This document shows positions 1 through 5,932 of a stretch of DNA of 5,932 nt, in pieces. This DNA comes from Planctomycetota bacterium. Lineage in GTDB: Bacteria > Planctomycetota > UBA1135. Made by a program: the position numbers and the translations under genes. Location of the stretch: the NCBI GenBank assembly GCA_014382465.1, contig JACNJP010000205.1, positions 1-5,932 on the forward strand, written 5' to 3'. The first letter of the stretch is position 1, and each line of letters starts with the position of its first letter. The notes under the pieces are model-generated. The model was not told the DNA's origin. It ran no database searches and saw only the letters and a program-made list of their open reading frames with translations.

Positions 1-2
1 GC

Positions 3-191
3 AGCCTGCACCGCCTCGAGGCGGTCGCCGCCGAAGGCAGCCGGGCGGTCGAGCTGCGGCTGGAGCTCGAAGAGGGCGTCGCCGGCTTCGACCCCGGCGC
101 CCTCGGGCCCGGCCTGCGGCTTCGCCCTGGATCGTCCCGCGACGGCCGGATCCTCTACCTCGGCCAGTCCAGCGTGAGGGCGGAAGGGTGA
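3..191 (+). CDS. C-terminal end of an unidentified protein, possibly PilN/GspL-like (partial, 5' end outside window)
   Basis: The frame that begins at base 3 is open from the window edge to a TGA at 189-191 and codes for 62 residues. It ends in ...RILYLGQSSVRAEG. Its third codon positions are nearly all G or C, as in the other genes here, which favours it over the two other frames that are also open across this stretch. The stop overlaps the GTG start of the next gene (GTGA at 188-191), so the two are probably translated together. The visible part is a mix of charged and hydrophobic residues (for example AVELRLELEEG) with no membrane segment or motif I can name. Position directly upstream of a PilO/GspM-like gene makes a PilN/GspL periplasmic C-terminus plausible, but a pseudopilin tail would also fit. 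The identity is inferred from context only. Confidence 0.7.
   Translation, partial: SLHRLEAVAAEGSRAVELRLELEEGVAGFDPGALGPGLRLRPGSSRDGRILYLGQSSVRAEG
175..191 (+). promoter_or_regulatory. Ribosome binding site and stop/start overlap that fix a GTG start
   Basis: The purine-rich TGAGGG at 175-180 lies about 7-8 bases before the GTG at 188, a normal Shine-Dalgarno spacing. The GTG overlaps the upstream TGA in the tetranucleotide GTGA. No ATG alternative exists near this point, and the signal-anchor segment begins right after this codon. This supports GTG 188 as the start and suggests coupled translation with the upstream gene. Confidence 0.55.
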
Positions 192-769
192 GCCGCCTGC
201 TGCTCGCCGCGGTGCTCCTGTTCCTGGCGCTGACCGGTCTGCTGGACTGGAACGGTCAACGCAGCACCGCCGCCCGCTATCGCGATCGGATCGAGCAGAC
301 GGCGCCGCTGGTCCGGACCGTGCCCGCCGCGAACTGGGCCCGCGAAGCCCTCGGCGGACCGCCGCCGCCGACGCCGGCGCTGCTGGAACTCCACCGCAGC
401 CTGGTCCAGTGGAAGCTCGACCCTCCCGAGCTGGCCGGAGCAGAACTCCTGGCGGCCGGCCAGGCCGGGGCCGCCGCCTGGGTTCTGTTAGATCGATGGC
501 TCTCGATCGTCCCCGGCAGCGGGGGCCGGGCGACGCTGCTCCGGCTGAGCGCGCCGGACCCGGCCGGCCCGCTCCAGCTCGAGGCCGAACTCGAAGGCCC
601 GCCGGCCGCCGTCCTGCCCTGGGTCCGGAGCCTGCTGGCCCAGCCGGTCGCCGCCGGGGTCCTGGCCGACCCGCGGCGCCTCGACCTGAGGATCGAGGAC
701 CAGCTGCTGCGAGCCCGGCTCATCGTCCACGCGTGGCCGGCGGAAGCCCTGATGATTCGGTCCGGATGA
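188..769 (+). CDS. PilO/GspM-like inner-membrane platform protein
   Basis: This 193-residue protein starts at GTG. Residues 3-19 are an uninterrupted hydrophobic run (LLLAAVLLFLALTGLL) that should act as an uncleaved membrane anchor, leaving the rest in the periplasm. Residues 22-110 are Ala/Leu/Pro-rich and mostly helical in pattern. From about residue 115 the order is strand (TLLRLSAP), strand (LQLEAELEG), helix (PAAVLPWVRSLLAQ), strand (RRLDLRIED), strand (LLRARLIVHAW). That is the ferredoxin-like beta-alpha-beta-beta layout of the C-terminal domains of PilO and GspM, and the size and topology also match. In those families the protein dimerises and holds the inner-membrane platform together with PilN/GspL. 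The gene overlaps both neighbours by 4 bp and lies two genes upstream of a secretin, which supports this role. No sequence motif separates PilO from GspM here. The family call is inferred from fold pattern and context. Confidence 0.65.
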   Translation: MSRLLLAAVLLFLALTGLLDWNGQRSTAARYRDRIEQTAPLVRTVPAANWAREALGGPPPPTPALLELHRSLVQWKLDPPELAGAELLAAGQAGAAAWVLLDRWLSIVPGSGGRATLLRLSAPDPAGPLQLEAELEGPPAAVLPWVRSLLAQPVAAGVLADPRRLDLRIEDQLLRARLIVHAWPAEALMIRSG

Positions 770-1692
770 GGCTCCTCCCCCTCCTCCTGCTCGGCCTCGC
801 CGGGCTCGTGACGGCGTCGACCGCCCTGCTGAGGTGGCAGGCCCCCCCGCGTTTCCCGGCGCTGCCCGCCCCCATGGAGGAGGAGCTTCGAGACCCCGGC
901 CGCGACCTGGGCCAGCGCCTCCTCCAGCTCTCCGGCCCGCCGCGGCTCGGGCGCGCGGCCCTCGGCGCCTTCCATCGGAGCGCGGCAGGGATCGGCGGCG
1001 GCGGCCCAGGCAGCGTCGAACAGGTCTACCCGCCGCTCGACCTCCAGGCCTCAGCACAGCAGGGCGGGATCCGCCTGAGCTGGGTCCAGGACCCCCGAAA
1101 CCCTGTAGAGGGCTTGCGTTACGTCACCACCCGGTGGGCCGGGGACGGCGGTCCCGAGGAACTTCCCTCGACCTCGCTGCTCGAATTCCTGGACCCGGCC
1201 GGCTGCGAAGGAATCCCCTACCATTACCGAGTCCGCGCGGAGGTCCGGCGCGAGCTGCCGGCCGGCGCCGACGCCAGCCGCTGGGAGACCCGCTCCTCCG
1301 AGCCGGCCGCCGCCTCCTGCACCCTGCCGCGGCGGTCCACCTGGTCCAGCCGCGGCCAGGCCGACGCGGGACGCCTCTGGCTCACCCTGCGCCGGCCCGG
1401 CCTGCCGGAGCTCGGCCCCTTCGCCGCCGGCCCGGGCGAGGCCATCGGCGATTCCGGTTGGTTCCTGGAAGGGCTGATACTCCAGGAAACCACTCTCCAG
1501 GTGGAGACTAAGATCCCCCGCTTTGACGCGCTGGGGCGCCGGGTCATAATCAACGACCGGCCCGCCGACCGAACCCGTTTGGCGACCGTGACTCCACTGC
1601 TTGCAAGCCTCCGTCTCTCCGATCCTTGCGGTGCTTCCGTGGCGCTGGAGTTGGTGCTCCCGCTCGAATCGCCGTCTTCGGAGGACGGCTGA
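766..1692 (+). CDS. Membrane-anchored protein with a fibronectin-III-like domain and a PilP/GspC-like segment
   Basis: The protein has 308 residues. Its ATG overlaps the upstream TGA (ATGA at 766-769). The same frame is open back to 409, but that part shadows the upstream gene. Residues 3-22 form a hydrophobic anchor after one Arg. Residues 25-85 are a Pro/Ala/Gly-rich linker. Residues 88-186 read like a fibronectin type III domain: PPLDLQASAQQGGIRLSW at the start, a Leu/Tyr-rich strand (GLRYVTTRW), then PYHYRVRAEV with the usual Tyr-x-Tyr-x-Val spacing, then Ser/Glu-rich closing residues. Cys147 and Cys185 bracket its second half and could form a disulfide. Residues 203-249 (LWLTLRRPG, then GEAIGDSGWFLEGLILQET) resemble the Gly-rich beta segment of the PilP and GspC homology region, which contacts the secretin N-domain. 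By position it would be the periplasmic bridge from platform to secretin. The FN3-like call is moderately firm; the PilP/GspC-like role is inference. Confidence 0.7.
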   Translation: MRLLPLLLLGLAGLVTASTALLRWQAPPRFPALPAPMEEELRDPGRDLGQRLLQLSGPPRLGRAALGAFHRSAAGIGGGGPGSVEQVYPPLDLQASAQQGGIRLSWVQDPRNPVEGLRYVTTRWAGDGGPEELPSTSLLEFLDPAGCEGIPYHYRVRAEVRRELPAGADASRWETRSSEPAAASCTLPRRSTWSSRGQADAGRLWLTLRRPGLPELGPFAAGPGEAIGDSGWFLEGLILQETTLQVETKIPRFDALGRRVIINDRPADRTRLATVTPLLASLRLSDPCGASVALELVLPLESPSSEDG

Positions 1693-1700
1693 TCCTTTTC
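1671..1700 (+). terminator. Weak hairpin overlapping a stop codon, possible terminator or attenuator
   Basis: GCCGTC at 1671-1676 pairs exactly with GACGGC at 1684-1689, leaving a 7-base loop that can add one T-G pair. The TGA of the upstream gene is at 1690-1692, followed by TCCTTTTC. The stem is short and the T-run has only four bases in a row, so it may be only a partial terminator that lowers transcription into the secretin gene. It could also be a chance hairpin in GC-rich coding DNA. Confidence 0.35.
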
Positions 1701-1793
1701 GTTCCCCCCGCGTTCTTGGCGCCCCCTAGTCCAGAACACCCGGCCAGACCGCACGCGACGGCTCCTGGCCTCCCCACCGCTGAACCCAAGCTG
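1693..1793 (+). other. 101-base intergenic gap, pyrimidine-rich leader before the secretin gene
   Basis: This is the first real gap after a run of overlapping genes. The first 34 bases (1693-1726) contain 28 pyrimidines, and the rest is C-rich. I see no convincing -35/-10 pair and no Shine-Dalgarno sequence in the last 20 bases before the ATG at 1794, where the sequence ends ...GAACCCAAGCTG. No small open reading frame of note is present. The gap may hold a promoter of a type I cannot recognise, or simply a leader. Confidence 0.5.
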
Positions 1794-1850
1794 ATGCGCA
1801 TCACTCGGTTCCCCCTGTTCCTGCTCCCCTTCGCCCTGTTCGTCTCGTGC
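1794..1850 (+). other. Lipoprotein signal peptide of the secretin
   Basis: Residues 1-19 have Arg2 and Arg5, a hydrophobic core (FPLFLLPFALFV) and the cleavage box LFVS before Cys19 (codon 1848-1850). Phe at -3 is less common than Leu but allowed in lipoboxes. Residues +2 to +5 are QSSS, with no Asp at +2, so inner-membrane retention by the E. coli rule is not expected and the protein should go to the outer membrane. Confidence 0.8.
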
Positions 1851-4388
1851 CAATCCTCCTCCGAGGAGTGGACCGCCGACGACACCGGTCTCTGGGATGA
1901 GCCGGCTCTCGAGGACTCCACTGCCACGAGCGACGCGCTCGAGCGCGCGCCGGAACCGGCACCGTCGTTCCAGGATCCCAGCGACCGCGACCAGGTCGCC
2001 GTCAGCATCCAGAAGCGCCGGGTACTCGCCAACGAGTACGTCCGCCAAGGGAACGAGCAGTTCGCCCGCGGCGCCACAAAGACCGCCTATAGCCTCTACG
2101 CCGAGGCCTTCCAGCTCGACCCGCAGAGCCGCGACGCCCGCGACGGCATCCGCCGCTGCGACGCGCTGCTCGGCGGCGGGGACTGGGACATGGACTCCGC
2201 CGAGGACCAGTTGTCGCTGAGCCGTATCCGGCTCGCCAACCAGATCATCAAGGTCCAGGGCATGCTCGAGGATGGGGACCGCGCCATGGCCAAGGGGGAC
2301 CTGGCGACCGCCGTCTTCCACTACAACGGCGCCGAGCTGTCGCTCCGCACCAACCCCAGCCTCGCCGTCCCGTCGCTCGACTACTCGCTGGTGTCGGCCA
2401 AGCTCCAGCAGGCGACCCAGGCCCTCAACGACTCCGTCTCCGCCGACCGGATGGCGGCCACCGCCGCGGCCAACGCCGCCGCCCAGGCCGAGGAGGTCGC
2501 GCGCGCCGAGTACCAGCAGAACCAGGTCCGCCGCCTGCTCCAGGAGGCCGACGTCCACTTCAGCAACGGCTTCTACGAGAAGTCCCTGGAGAGCCTGGAC
2601 GCCGTCCTGGCCCTCTCCCCGAACAACCAGGACGCCCTCGAGTTGCGCGACATCGCCGACCAGGCCTGGTTCGACTTCAAGCAGCGCCGCAACACGACCC
2701 GCTTCCGCCACCAGTGGGTCCGGACCTTCGAAGAGCTCCGCCAGCTCGCGGTGCCGCCGAGTTCCTCGATCGAGTACGACCGCGACCACTGGCTCAACAC
2801 GGTGCTCAAGCGCAAACCCCTCACCAGCGCCAGCATGGCCGAGGACGCCGATCCGGCCACGGCCGCGATCCTGGAGCAGCTCGACACCATCAGCGTCACT
2901 CCGCGCTACGAGGAGCTGCCGGTCGAGGAGATCGCCGACAACCTCGCCGCCCTCACCCGGGTCAGCTTCGTCGTCTCCCGCGCCGTCCGCGAGGACGTCG
3001 ACGAGGACGTCAAGACCATCAACCTGGTCACCAACAAGCCGATGCAGGTCTCGCGGCTGCTGCGGCTGGTCGAGAGCCTCTCCGGCGACCAGCTCCGCTT
3101 CGTGGTCCGCAACGGCGTGGTCAACGTCCTGAGCGCCCAGGAGGCCGCCGGCGGCTACGTGCTGCACAAGTACGAGGTGCGGGACATCGTCCGCCCGGTG
3201 CGCGACTTCGTCGGGGTCGACGTCAACCTGGCCCCCTCCGGAGGCCTGGAGGAGGTCGAGGAGGAGGCCTTCGAGCGCGACGCCACGATCCTCTCCGAGG
3301 ACGACCTGCTGGCCACGATCCAGGAGAACATCTCCCCGGACTCCTGGGAGGACAACATCTCGATCGAGAACGGCACGCTGATCGTCCGCCACACGCCCGA
3401 GGTGCAGGCCCGCATCGCCCAGCTCCTCGAGGACCTGCGCAAGTCGGCCAACATCATGGTCGAGATCAAGGTCCGCTTCCTGAAGGTCGAGGACAGCTTC
3501 CTGCAGGACATCGGGGTCGACTTCCGCGGCCTCGGCGACGCCGGCGAAGGCGGGCTCGGCAGCAACAACGTCTTCGACGACTTCGGCTCGACCGGCTTCG
3601 GCAGCCCGGGCCAGCCCGGCGTGCTCGGCACCGGCAACGACGCCGGCGCCTACTTCCGCGAGGCCAGCGACAACGTAAACATCCTGTCGCGGACCGAGCA
3701 CCTCTACGACGCCGGCCTCGGCGACGAGGAGGGCCTGGTCGGCTCCGGCGGCCTTTCGCTGCAGTACACCTGGCTCGACGACACCCAGCTCCAGATGGTG
3801 CTGCGGGCGGTCGAGAAGTCGCGCCGCAGCGAGGTGCTCACCGAGCCCAAGCTGATGGTCTACAACACCCAGCGGGCCACCTTGACGGTCGCCAACCAGG
3901 TCTCCTACGTCGGCGACTTCGACGTCGAGATCGCCCAGGCGGCGGCCATCGCCGACCCGATCGTGCGGGTCGCCCGCGACGGCGTCTACCTCGACGTCCG
4001 CCCGGTGGTCTCTGCCGACCGCCGCTTCACCTTCATCGACGTCCGCCCGACCGTGGCGACGCTGAAGCGCCCCATCCCTTCCTTCCAGACCTCGCTGGGC
4101 ACCGGCTCGCCGGTGACCCTGCAGCTGCCGGAGCTGGAGCTGCAGAAGATCCGCACCCGGGTGCTGATCCCGGACGGCGGCACCCTGCTGCTGGGCGGCA
4201 TGAAGGTCATCGACGAGCAGAGCCTGGAGTCCGGCGTGCCCTTCCTCAACCGGGTCCCGCTGCTCTCCTTCTTCTTCTCCCGGAAGGGTGAGTATGAGTC
4301 CTACAAGAAGCTGCTGATCCTCCTGACCGCCCGGGTGATCATCCCCGCCGAGTTCGAGCCGGTCCCCGTGCCGGGCGCCGCTCGCTGA
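1794..4388 (+). CDS. Secretin (GspD/PilQ superfamily), lipoprotein with N-terminal TPRs
   Basis: This 864-residue protein should form the outer-membrane gate of a type II secretion or type IV pilus system. The frame is open upstream to a TTG at 1626, but ATG 1794 is preferred because a signal peptide follows at once: MRITR, a hydrophobic run, then LFVSC, a lipobox with Cys19 as the lipidated residue. Residues 20-65 are an acidic, low-complexity linker. TPR-like helix pairs lie at about 77-124, 146-186 and 247-285, with an Ala/Gln/Glu-rich probable coiled coil at 200-245. A secretin N-domain (STN/N1-like) spans about 362-446, with NLVTNKPMQVSRLLRLVES as its most typical part. A second N-domain spans about 456-578 and carries an acidic loop at 484-496. 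A Gly/Asp-rich stretch covers 580-652. The secretin barrel domain runs from about 655 to 851, including VLTEPKLMVYN, VYLDVRPVVS, LIPDGGTLLLGG and the closing signature VPFLNRVPLLSFFFS. The whole barrel is present. A strong terminator follows, so the gene may end its transcript. Confidence 0.95.
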   Translation: MRITRFPLFLLPFALFVSCQSSSEEWTADDTGLWDEPALEDSTATSDALERAPEPAPSFQDPSDRDQVAVSIQKRRVLANEYVRQGNEQFARGATKTAYSLYAEAFQLDPQSRDARDGIRRCDALLGGGDWDMDSAEDQLSLSRIRLANQIIKVQGMLEDGDRAMAKGDLATAVFHYNGAELSLRTNPSLAVPSLDYSLVSAKLQQATQALNDSVSADRMAATAAANAAAQAEEVARAEYQQNQVRRLLQEADVHFSNGFYEKSLESLDAVLALSPNNQDALELRDIADQAWFDFKQRRNTTRFRHQWVRTFEELRQLAVPPSSSIEYDRDHWLNTVLKRKPLTSASMAEDADPATAAILEQLDTISVTPRYEELPVEEIADNLAALTRVSFVVSRAVREDVDEDVKTINLVTNKPMQVSRLLRLVESLSGDQLRFVVRNGVVNVLSAQEAAGGYVLHKYEVRDIVRPVRDFVGVDVNLAPSGGLEEVEEEAFERDATILSEDDLLATIQENISPDSWEDNISIENGTLIVRHTPEVQARIAQLLEDLRKSANIMVEIKVRFLKVEDSFLQDIGVDFRGLGDAGEGGLGSNNVFDDFGSTGFGSPGQPGVLGTGNDAGAYFREASDNVNILSRTEHLYDAGLGDEEGLVGSGGLSLQYTWLDDTQLQMVLRAVEKSRRSEVLTEPKLMVYNTQRATLTVANQVSYVGDFDVEIAQAAAIADPIVRVARDGVYLDVRPVVSADRRFTFIDVRPTVATLKRPIPSFQTSLGTGSPVTLQLPELELQKIRTRVLIPDGGTLLLGGMKVIDEQSLESGVPFLNRVPLLSFFFSRKGEYESYKKLLILLTARVIIPAEFEPVPVPGAAR

Positions 4389-4398
4389 CCGGCGCAGG

Positions 4399-4442
4399 AA
4401 CGGCCGGGGCAGATTTGGTTGCCCCGGCCGTTGCCGTTTCTA
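4399..4442 (+). terminator. Intrinsic terminator after the secretin gene
   Basis: A perfect 13-bp inverted repeat (4399-4411, AACGGCCGGGGCA, with 4420-4432) encloses the 8-base loop GATTTGGT. It begins 10 bases after the secretin stop. The stem is very GC-rich, but the downstream tail (GCCGTTTCTAC) has only a short T-run. The inverted repeat is symmetrical, though its position fits a terminator for the + strand operon. It likely separates the secretin transcript from the next gene. Confidence 0.75.
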
Positions 4443-4472
4443 CTACAGCCAAACGCCGGAAACTGAGCTCAC

Positions 4473-5932
4473 ATGCTTGTCCAGGCTGGGATCACCCTCT
4501 GCTGCCTCATTGCCCCCACCCAGGACCCCGCCGGAGACGCGGGGGTCCGACGGGAGTCGGCTTTCGCCCGAGCGCTGGCCTACGAGTTCCGTTTCACCGA
4601 CCTCTCCGAGGTCGTCCTGGACGGCGCCCTGACCAAGGCCGACGGCCTGGATCGGAGCCGCCTGCTGCTCGACCGCTGCGACATCCGCAAGCTGGCCGCC
4701 GCCGGGGCCCAGGACAGCGCCTCCAAGGTCGACGCGCTCCAGCACGCAGGGGTCGCCTACCAGGAGTTCCTGGCCTCCTCGCCGCCGGCCAGCCTCGCCA
4801 ACGAGGCCCGCGTCAGCCTCGGCGAGCTGGCCTACGACTTCGGCTCCACCCTCGGCCTGCTGTTCGAGACCGCTCCACCGCCTCCGGACCAGCGCAAGGC
4901 GCTGATCGCCAACGCCGAGGTGCTGTTCCGCTCCACCCTGCAGGGCCTCAACGAGGTCATCTCGATGTGGGAGCAGATGGACTCGGAGAGCCAGGACTCG
5001 ACGCGCTACCGGACCTACTTCCCGTCGATGTTCTACAAGTCGATGGTGTTCTACCACTGGGCCGCGCTCTACCCCGCCGGGTCGATCGATCGCAACACTC
5101 ACAGCACCCAGGCGATCAGCAGCCTGGAGCAGTTCGCCCTGCTCTCGGGAGACAACTCGCGGGCCGGCTTCATGGGCTACAAGCACATGGCCGACGTCTA
5201 CGCCATGCGCGGCGAGGGCGAGATGGCGGAGGCCTTCTACGAGCACGTCCTCACCAACTGCCTGAGCCGGGACGGGGACTACTCCGCCGGCGAACGAGAC
5301 GGCCGCGAGCGGGTGGTCCAGGACGCCTACCTCAGCTACCTGCGCTACCGCCTCGAGCTCGGACAGCTCAAGCTGGCGGCTCAGCTCGGCGAGAATTTCC
5401 AGCGCTGGGTCAAGGAGGAGGGGATCTTCCTCAAGGACCCGGGCTACCGCACCATGCTCAAGCTGGCGCAGCTGGCGATCCAGGACGGCGACGCCGGCGA
5501 GGCGATCAGCATCGCCCAGATGGTCGCCACCGAGAACCCGCAGTCGATCCTCCGGTTCGAGGCCAACCAGGTCATGGCCGAGGCCATCGAGTCGGCCCCC
5601 TCCGACGCCGGCATCGACCTCAAGGTCCTCTACGCCGCCGCCGAGGGCGCCTTCCTGTCGAAGAAGTTCGACGAGTCCCTGCCGCTGTTCCTGATGCTCC
5701 TGCCGCGGCTCGAGGGCTCGCGCCAGGCCGACGAGTTCGGCGCCAAGACCTACTACTACCTCGGCCGGGCCTACGGCTACCTGGACCGCGAACTCGAGTC
5801 GGCGGTCTGCTACGAGCAGGGCTTCACCCTCTACCCCAGCGACGAGGACTTCGCCCCCAAGCTGGCCGACCTGTGGCTCAAGGCGATGGCCCGGCGCTCG
5901 GTTTCGTCGGTGATCTTCATCGTGGCCGCACG
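4473..5932 (+). CDS. TPR-like helical-repeat protein (3' end outside window)
   Basis: An open frame of at least 486 codons runs from ATG 4473 to the window edge without a stop. An in-frame TGA at 4464-4466 rules out a start further upstream. GAG at 4465-4467 is a weak ribosome binding site. The first 20 residues (MLVQAGITLCCLIAPTQDP) are hydrophobic and could be a short signal peptide, but they lack the usual basic residues and a good lipobox, so export is uncertain. The body is almost all amphipathic helix pairs of TPR type, clearest at about 85-132, 236-262 (YKHMADVYAMRGEGEMAEAF), 325-375, 385-415 and 425-457 (YYYLGRAYGYLDRELESAVC, ending LYPSD). There are no catalytic motifs. TPR proteins usually act as scaffolds or assembly factors. 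Its place after the secretin allows a role in the same envelope machine, but a terminator and an 84-base gap lie between them, so the link is weak. I do not recognise a specific family. Confidence 0.85.
   Translation, partial: MLVQAGITLCCLIAPTQDPAGDAGVRRESAFARALAYEFRFTDLSEVVLDGALTKADGLDRSRLLLDRCDIRKLAAAGAQDSASKVDALQHAGVAYQEFLASSPPASLANEARVSLGELAYDFGSTLGLLFETAPPPPDQRKALIANAEVLFRSTLQGLNEVISMWEQMDSESQDSTRYRTYFPSMFYKSMVFYHWAALYPAGSIDRNTHSTQAISSLEQFALLSGDNSRAGFMGYKHMADVYAMRGEGEMAEAFYEHVLTNCLSRDGDYSAGERDGRERVVQDAYLSYLRYRLELGQLKLAAQLGENFQRWVKEEGIFLKDPGYRTMLKLAQLAIQDGDAGEAISIAQMVATENPQSILRFEANQVMAEAIESAPSDAGIDLKVLYAAAEGAFLSKKFDESLPLFLMLLPRLEGSRQADEFGAKTYYYLGRAYGYLDRELESAVCYEQGFTLYPSDEDFAPKLADLWLKAMARRSVSSVIFIVAA

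Noticed and set aside
409..765. Upstream extension of the FN3-like gene frame to 409
   Set aside because: This part overlaps the PilO/GspM-like gene in another frame and its translation is Arg/Pro/Gly-rich. The ATG at 766 gives a clean membrane anchor and a 4-bp overlap.
1716..1744. Possible promoter with TTGGCG as a -35 box in the gap before the secretin
   Set aside because: No AT-rich -10 element lies 16-18 bases downstream; the sequence there is CCCCGG-like. A single six-base partial match is not enough.
1626..1793. Upstream extension of the secretin frame to a TTG at 1626
   Set aside because: It would overlap the previous gene by 67 bases and bury the lipoprotein signal peptide 56 residues inside the protein. 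The ATG at 1794 places the signal peptide at the N-terminus.
1224..3701. 825-codon open frame on the minus strand
   Set aside because: It lies antisense to the secretin gene and the end of the gene before it. In DNA with very high GC at third codon positions stops are rare on the opposite strand, so long shadow frames are expected. Its translation is a Val/Leu/Gly/Glu/Asp-rich low-complexity mirror with no domain, while the + strand frame has a complete secretin barrel.
2714..4291. 525-codon open frame on the + strand overlapping the secretin
   Set aside because: The product is dominated by Arg, Gly, Pro and Ala, typical of an out-of-frame reading of GC-rich DNA, and it lies wholly within the secretin gene.
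4443..5246. 267-codon open frame on the minus strand
   Set aside because: It is antisense to the TPR-like gene, whose + strand frame stays open to the window end and has sensible helical repeats. The minus product shows only shadow composition.

Overview
The window is very GC-rich DNA with dense, same-direction genes. Every supported gene is on the + strand, and third codon positions are almost all G or C. It looks like a bacterial chromosome segment from a lineage with an outer membrane. The style (high GC, a lipoprotein secretin with TPRs, an FN3-type inner-membrane adapter) would suit a planctomycete or a deltaproteobacterium-like group, but the sequence gives no taxonomic marker, so that is a guess. 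There are no RNA genes, CRISPR arrays, insertion sequences or integrase genes.

Layout: (1) 3-191, the 3' end of a gene whose stop overlaps the next start. (2) 188-769, a small single-pass membrane protein with the fold pattern of PilO/GspM. (3) 766-1692, a single-pass protein with a fibronectin-III-like domain followed by a segment resembling the PilP/GspC homology region. Genes 1-3 overlap by 4 bp at each junction (GTGA, ATGA) and are probably translationally coupled. (4) A weak hairpin and a 101-base pyrimidine-rich gap. (5) 1794-4388, a large secretin lipoprotein with N-terminal TPRs. (6) A strong 13-bp stem terminator at 4399-4432. (7) 4473 to the window end, a TPR-like helical-repeat protein running off the edge.

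Together the genes look like the envelope-spanning part of a type II secretion or type IV pilus machine. The small membrane proteins would form the inner-membrane platform, the FN3/HR-like protein would bridge the periplasm, and the secretin would form the outer-membrane gate. ATPase, platform protein, PilM/GspL cytoplasmic parts and (pseudo)pilins are not in view, so secretion and pilus assembly cannot be told apart. The most interesting points are the secretin's apparent built-in pilotin (lipid anchor plus TPRs in one chain) and the unusual FN3-containing adapter.
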